A stretch of 8,015 nucleotides of DNA from Ruminiclostridium sp. (GTDB lineage: Bacteria > Bacillota > Clostridia > DSM-8532): NCBI GenBank assembly GCA_003535195.1, contig DOHN01000199.1, positions 1-8,015 of the forward strand, in the 5' to 3' direction. This document shows positions 5,586-8,015 of this stretch, in pieces. The notes beneath the pieces were generated by a model that was given only the letters and a program-made list of their open reading frames with translations, was not told the origin of the DNA and ran no database searches. Each line of letters starts with the position of its first letter. Position 1 is the stretch's first letter. The translations under genes were made by a program, and so were the position numbers.

Positions 5586-6899
5586 ATGAATATAAAAGAA
5601 GATTTGATCACAAAAATTTATAACAGGAGCGCTGTTGTGGCAGTTGTGGGACTCGGGTATGTAGGCCTTCCGCTGGCGGTTGAAAAAGCAAAAGCCGGGT
5701 ATAAAACCATAGGCTTTGATATTCAGCAAAAAAAGGTTGAAATGGTGAACAGCGGAGTGAACTATATCGGAGATATCCTTGAGGTTGAGTTGTCTGACCT
5801 GGTAAGCCGGGGACTTCTCCGGGCAACCTCCGACTTCAGTACCATCAAGGATGTGGACTGTGTGGCCATCTGTGTTCCGACACCCCTTGACCAACACTAT
5901 CAGCCGGATATTTCACATGTGATAAACTCGACAAAAGAGATCTCCAGATACCTTCATGAGGGCATGCTTGTTGTTTTAGAGAGTACAACCTACCCGGGGA
6001 CGACTGAAGACGTGGTAAAACCTATTTTGGAGGAAACTGGTCTGAAATGCGGCACCGACTTTTTTCTGGCATTTTCACCCGAAAGGATAGATCCGGGGAA
6101 CAAGGAATTCAAAACAAAAAACACACCAAAGGTAGTAGGTGGAATTACCAGGCACTGTACGGAGGTCGCAGCCAGTTTGTATCGGAATATTCTGGATGGT
6201 GAGGTTTACGAGGTATCAGCGCCAAAGGTTGCTGAAATGGGGAAAATTCTCGAAAATACCTACAGAAATATAAATATAGCTTTAGCTAATGAAATGGCCA
6301 TACTTTGCGATAAAATGGGCATCAACGTCTGGGAGGTAATTGATGCGGCTAAAACCAAGCCCTACGGCTTCATAGCGTTTTATCCCGGGCCCGGAATCGG
6401 AGGACATTGCATACCCATCGATCCTTTTTACTTAACCTGGAAGGCAAGAGAATATGATTACCATACCAAGCTTATTGAGACTGCGGGTGAAATTAATATC
6501 TATATGCCTGCCTTTGTAGTTGAAAGATCCGGCCGGATCCTTAATCATGCCGGAATACCTCTTAAAGGCTCTAAAATCTTAATTCTTGGCGTTGCCTATA
6601 AACAGGACATAGATGATTACAGGGAAAGTCCCGCACTAAAGATTATAGAAATTTTTGAAAAATCAGGAGCGATAATTCAATACAACGACCCATATATTCC
6701 TGAATTTAAATATAAGGGGAAAGAATATAACGGCGTGGAATTAACTGAAACTAATCTGAAGGAGGCTGACCTGGTCCTGATAACGACCATGCACAGCTGC
6801 TATGATTATAATTTCATTCATATGAATGCAACCAGATTGTTTGATACCAAAAATGTCACAAAAAATTTGGCAGATAGAAGTAAGGTTGAACTTTTATAA
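5586..6899 (+). CDS. wbpA: UDP-N-acetyl-D-glucosamine 6-dehydrogenase (WbpA-like nucleotide sugar dehydrogenase)
   Basis: This 437-residue NAD-dependent enzyme belongs to the UDP-glucose/GDP-mannose dehydrogenase superfamily and likely oxidises C6 of UDP-GlcNAc twice to give UDP-GlcNAc-uronate, the first step of the pathway the three upstream genes complete. The N-terminal Rossmann motif is VVGLGYVGLPLA (20-31). AICVPTPLD (94-102) and LESTTYPGTTE (131-141) follow, and SPERIDPG (164-171) is typical of the UDP-GlcNAc group. The central helix KVAEMGKILENTYRNINIAL (214-233) carries the conserved Lys and Asn. The catalytic Cys275 lies in PGPGIGGHCIPIDPFYL (267-283). The C-terminal domain has ILGVAYKQDIDDYRESPA (333-350). 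Length equals that of WbpA-type enzymes. A ManNAc or hexose substrate cannot be excluded by eye, but the surrounding genes favour UDP-GlcNAc. Confidence 0.9.
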   Translation: MNIKEDLITKIYNRSAVVAVVGLGYVGLPLAVEKAKAGYKTIGFDIQQKKVEMVNSGVNYIGDILEVELSDLVSRGLLRATSDFSTIKDVDCVAICVPTPLDQHYQPDISHVINSTKEISRYLHEGMLVVLESTTYPGTTEDVVKPILEETGLKCGTDFFLAFSPERIDPGNKEFKTKNTPKVVGGITRHCTEVAASLYRNILDGEVYEVSAPKVAEMGKILENTYRNINIALANEMAILCDKMGINVWEVIDAAKTKPYGFIAFYPGPGIGGHCIPIDPFYLTWKAREYDYHTKLIETAGEINIYMPAFVVERSGRILNHAGIPLKGSKILILGVAYKQDIDDYRESPALKIIEIFEKSGAIIQYNDPYIPEFKYKGKEYNGVELTETNLKEADLVLITTMHSCYDYNFIHMNATRLFDTKNVTKNLADRSKVELL

Positions 6900-6913
6900 A
6901 GCTGGTGAAAGAA

Positions 6914-7948
6914 ATGGCTGATAAGGAAAAGTATCGAAAATATTGCAGATCGGATTCCTCCATTCCGGTTTTTGCCAAGGACTGGTGGCTGGATGCGGCT
7001 TGCGGGGAGAGTAACTGGGATGTTGCACTAATAGAAAATAACGGAGAAATTGTAGCGAGTTTTCCCTATTACATTAAAAGAAGGTTTGGAATAAAGGCGA
7101 TAACCATGCCCTGGCTTACGCAGAACGCAGGTATTAGGATCAAATACCCGAGGGGACAAAAAGAGGAATGCCGGATTGCTTACGAAAAGGAATTAATTTA
7201 CAAGCTGCTTGACCGATTGCCGAATTTCCCTATATTCCGGCAGAATTTCCACTATAGTTTTACCGATTGGCAGCCCCTCTGCTGGAAAGGATTCCGGGAG
7301 ACGACCTGCTATACCTATGTCATTGATGACCTGACCAATCTGGATGCAGTGTTCGACGGTTTCAGCAAGACGGCAAAAAAGAATATCAGAAAAGCTCAGA
7401 AAACATTTGAGGTTTACAGTAATGAAAGTATTGAGGATTTTTACAGAATTCATAAAAAGGTATTTGAAAGACAGGGAATCAACTACCCTTATTCTCTGGA
7501 TTTTCTGAAAAGACTGGATGCCGCATGCTCGGAAAATAACAGCAGAAGGATTTTGTATGCAAGAGATGGGACAGGAAAGGTCTATTCGGCTGTATATATC
7601 GTATGGGATTCAGAAAGTGCCTATCTTTTAATGTCGGGCAGTGAGATAGAGCTAAGGGGCTATAATGGCAAAACACTGCTTGTATGGGAGGCTATCAGAT
7701 TTGCTTCCACAGTGACCCAGAAATTTGATTTTGAGGGAAGCATGATAGAACGTATAGCGGAATACAACAGGCAGTTTGGTGCTGTTCCCAAACCCTATTA
7801 CTACATATTCAAAGAACATCCCCTCATTTCAGGGCTTGCGGGTTTGTTTAACCGGTTGACCCATATTATAAAAGGGGGAAAATCGCATGACGGTCAGAAT
7901 ATATATAGAGAACAAGGCATTTGCTCCCCAGATCCGGTACGTATTTGA
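6914..7948 (+). CDS. GNAT/FemAB-like acyltransferase (Acetyltransf_6 type) of polysaccharide loci
   Basis: This is a 344-residue protein of the double-GNAT, FemAB-related class that often occurs in capsule and exopolysaccharide clusters. The N-terminal half has SIPVFAKDWWLDAACG (16-31) and EIVASFPYYIKRRFGIKAI (45-63), typical of the first GNAT-like fold. Residues 150-165 (FSKTAKKNIRKAQKTF) match the conserved basic helix, and the C-terminal half has YLLMSGSEIELRGYNGKTLL (237-256) and FDFEGSMIERIAEYNRQFGA (271-290), a signature of the family. The acyl donor and target are unknown; an amino sugar of the polymer is plausible given the neighbours, but that is inference. ATG 6914 is preferred, with GGTG (6904-6907) upstream; an in-frame GTG at 6905 would add three residues. 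The last 20 codons overlap the next gene in another frame. Confidence 0.82.
   Translation: MADKEKYRKYCRSDSSIPVFAKDWWLDAACGESNWDVALIENNGEIVASFPYYIKRRFGIKAITMPWLTQNAGIRIKYPRGQKEECRIAYEKELIYKLLDRLPNFPIFRQNFHYSFTDWQPLCWKGFRETTCYTYVIDDLTNLDAVFDGFSKTAKKNIRKAQKTFEVYSNESIEDFYRIHKKVFERQGINYPYSLDFLKRLDAACSENNSRRILYARDGTGKVYSAVYIVWDSESAYLLMSGSEIELRGYNGKTLLVWEAIRFASTVTQKFDFEGSMIERIAEYNRQFGAVPKPYYYIFKEHPLISGLAGLFNRLTHIIKGGKSHDGQNIYREQGICSPDPVRI
7871..7878 (+). promoter_or_regulatory. Strong ribosome binding site inside the acyltransferase for the overlapping downstream gene
   Basis: AAAGGGGG lies 8 bases before ATG 7887. Its strength and spacing are the main reason to accept a start that overlaps the acyltransferase by 62 bases. 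Confidence 0.6.
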
Positions 7949-8015
7949 TACCATATTCTTTTGGCTGGGAATCAAATATCAATTTATCGGCGGCTTGAAC
8001 GAAATATGTAGCAAC
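7887..8015 (+). CDS. N-terminal 43 residues of an unidentified EPS-locus protein, possibly polysaccharide-deacetylase type (3' truncated by window edge)
   Basis: The frame is open from ATG 7887 to the window end. Visible features are a beta-strand-like RIYIENKAF (4-12), then APQIRYVFDTIFFWLGIKY (13-31) and QFIGG. The pattern of a short strand, an 'R-Y-V-x-D-x-x-F' helix and 'L-G-I-x-Y-x-x' resembles the N-terminal domain that precedes polysaccharide deacetylase domains in some EPS-locus proteins, as I recall it. No catalytic motif lies within the window, so the function is tentative. No signal peptide is seen. The start is supported by a strong ribosome binding site and by the fact that the recognisable strand begins within four residues of the ATG. 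It overlaps the acyltransferase by 62 bases and should be in the same operon. Confidence 0.6.
   Translation, partial: MTVRIYIENKAFAPQIRYVFDTIFFWLGIKYQFIGGLNEICSN

Noticed and set aside
5557..5589. 10-codon ORF (MNATSWVDAL) whose TGA overlaps ATG 5586 in an ATGA arrangement
   Set aside because: It has only weak purines upstream and no similarity; the overlap most likely arises by chance in a 55-base gap, although coupling cannot be fully excluded.
6526..6539. Perfect 14-base palindrome GATCCGGCCGGATC
   Set aside because: It lies inside the 6-dehydrogenase coding for an R-S-G-R-I stretch, has no loop and does not extend further. It fits chance codon choice better than an operator or terminator.

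Overview
The window is a stretch of a polysaccharide (capsule or exopolysaccharide) biosynthesis locus. All genes lie on the plus strand and are packed tightly enough to look like one operon or two successive ones. Gene content suggests a Gram-positive, low-to-middling GC Firmicute, probably of the Clostridia: the tyrosine-kinase/PHP-phosphatase pair is of the Firmicute Cps/Ywq type, ribosome binding sites are strong and purine-rich, TTG starts occur, and a LoaP-type NusG paralog is present. Genus cannot be fixed from the sequence alone.

Layout. Positions 1-1536 hold the regulatory module: the last 31 codons of a CpsC/YveK-type chain-length/kinase-activator membrane protein, a complete cytoplasmic BY-kinase (CpsD/YwqD type) and a PHP-family tyrosine phosphatase (CpsB/YwqE type). 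Positions 1571-2134 hold a short relative of the monotopic phosphoglycosyl transferases (the sugar transferases that start repeat-unit assembly), but its catalytic Asp-Glu pair reads Arg-Lys and a stretch before it is missing. Positions 2159-2686 hold a LoaP-like processive antiterminator, followed by a roughly 140-base gap containing an imperfect hairpin with no U-tract.

Positions 2828-6899 hold a four-gene sugar-nucleotide cassette: Gfo/Idh/MocA 3-dehydrogenase, hexapeptide N-acetyltransferase with a C-terminal zinc-ribbon-like tail, DegT-family aminotransferase with the WbpE signature, and a UDP-GlcNAc 6-dehydrogenase. Together they fit the Wbp/Wlb route UDP-GlcNAc -> UDP-GlcNAcA -> 3-keto -> 3-amino -> UDP-2,3-diacetamido-2,3-dideoxy-glucuronic acid. 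Positions 6914-7948 hold a GNAT/FemAB-like acyltransferase. It overlaps by 62 bases a gene cut by the window end (7887 onward), possibly the N-terminal part of a polysaccharide-deacetylase-type protein.

How the genes fit together (inference): the kinase/phosphatase pair would control polymer length or export, LoaP would let RNA polymerase read through terminators in a long operon, and the Wbp-like enzymes would supply an unusual acidic di-N-acetylated sugar to the polymer. No complete glycosyltransferase, flippase, polymerase or 2-epimerase is in the window, so the polymer itself cannot be defined. I saw no tRNA, rRNA, CRISPR array, insertion sequence, convincing promoter or intrinsic terminator. 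The most unusual points are the sugar transferase that lacks its catalytic residues and its pairing with LoaP.
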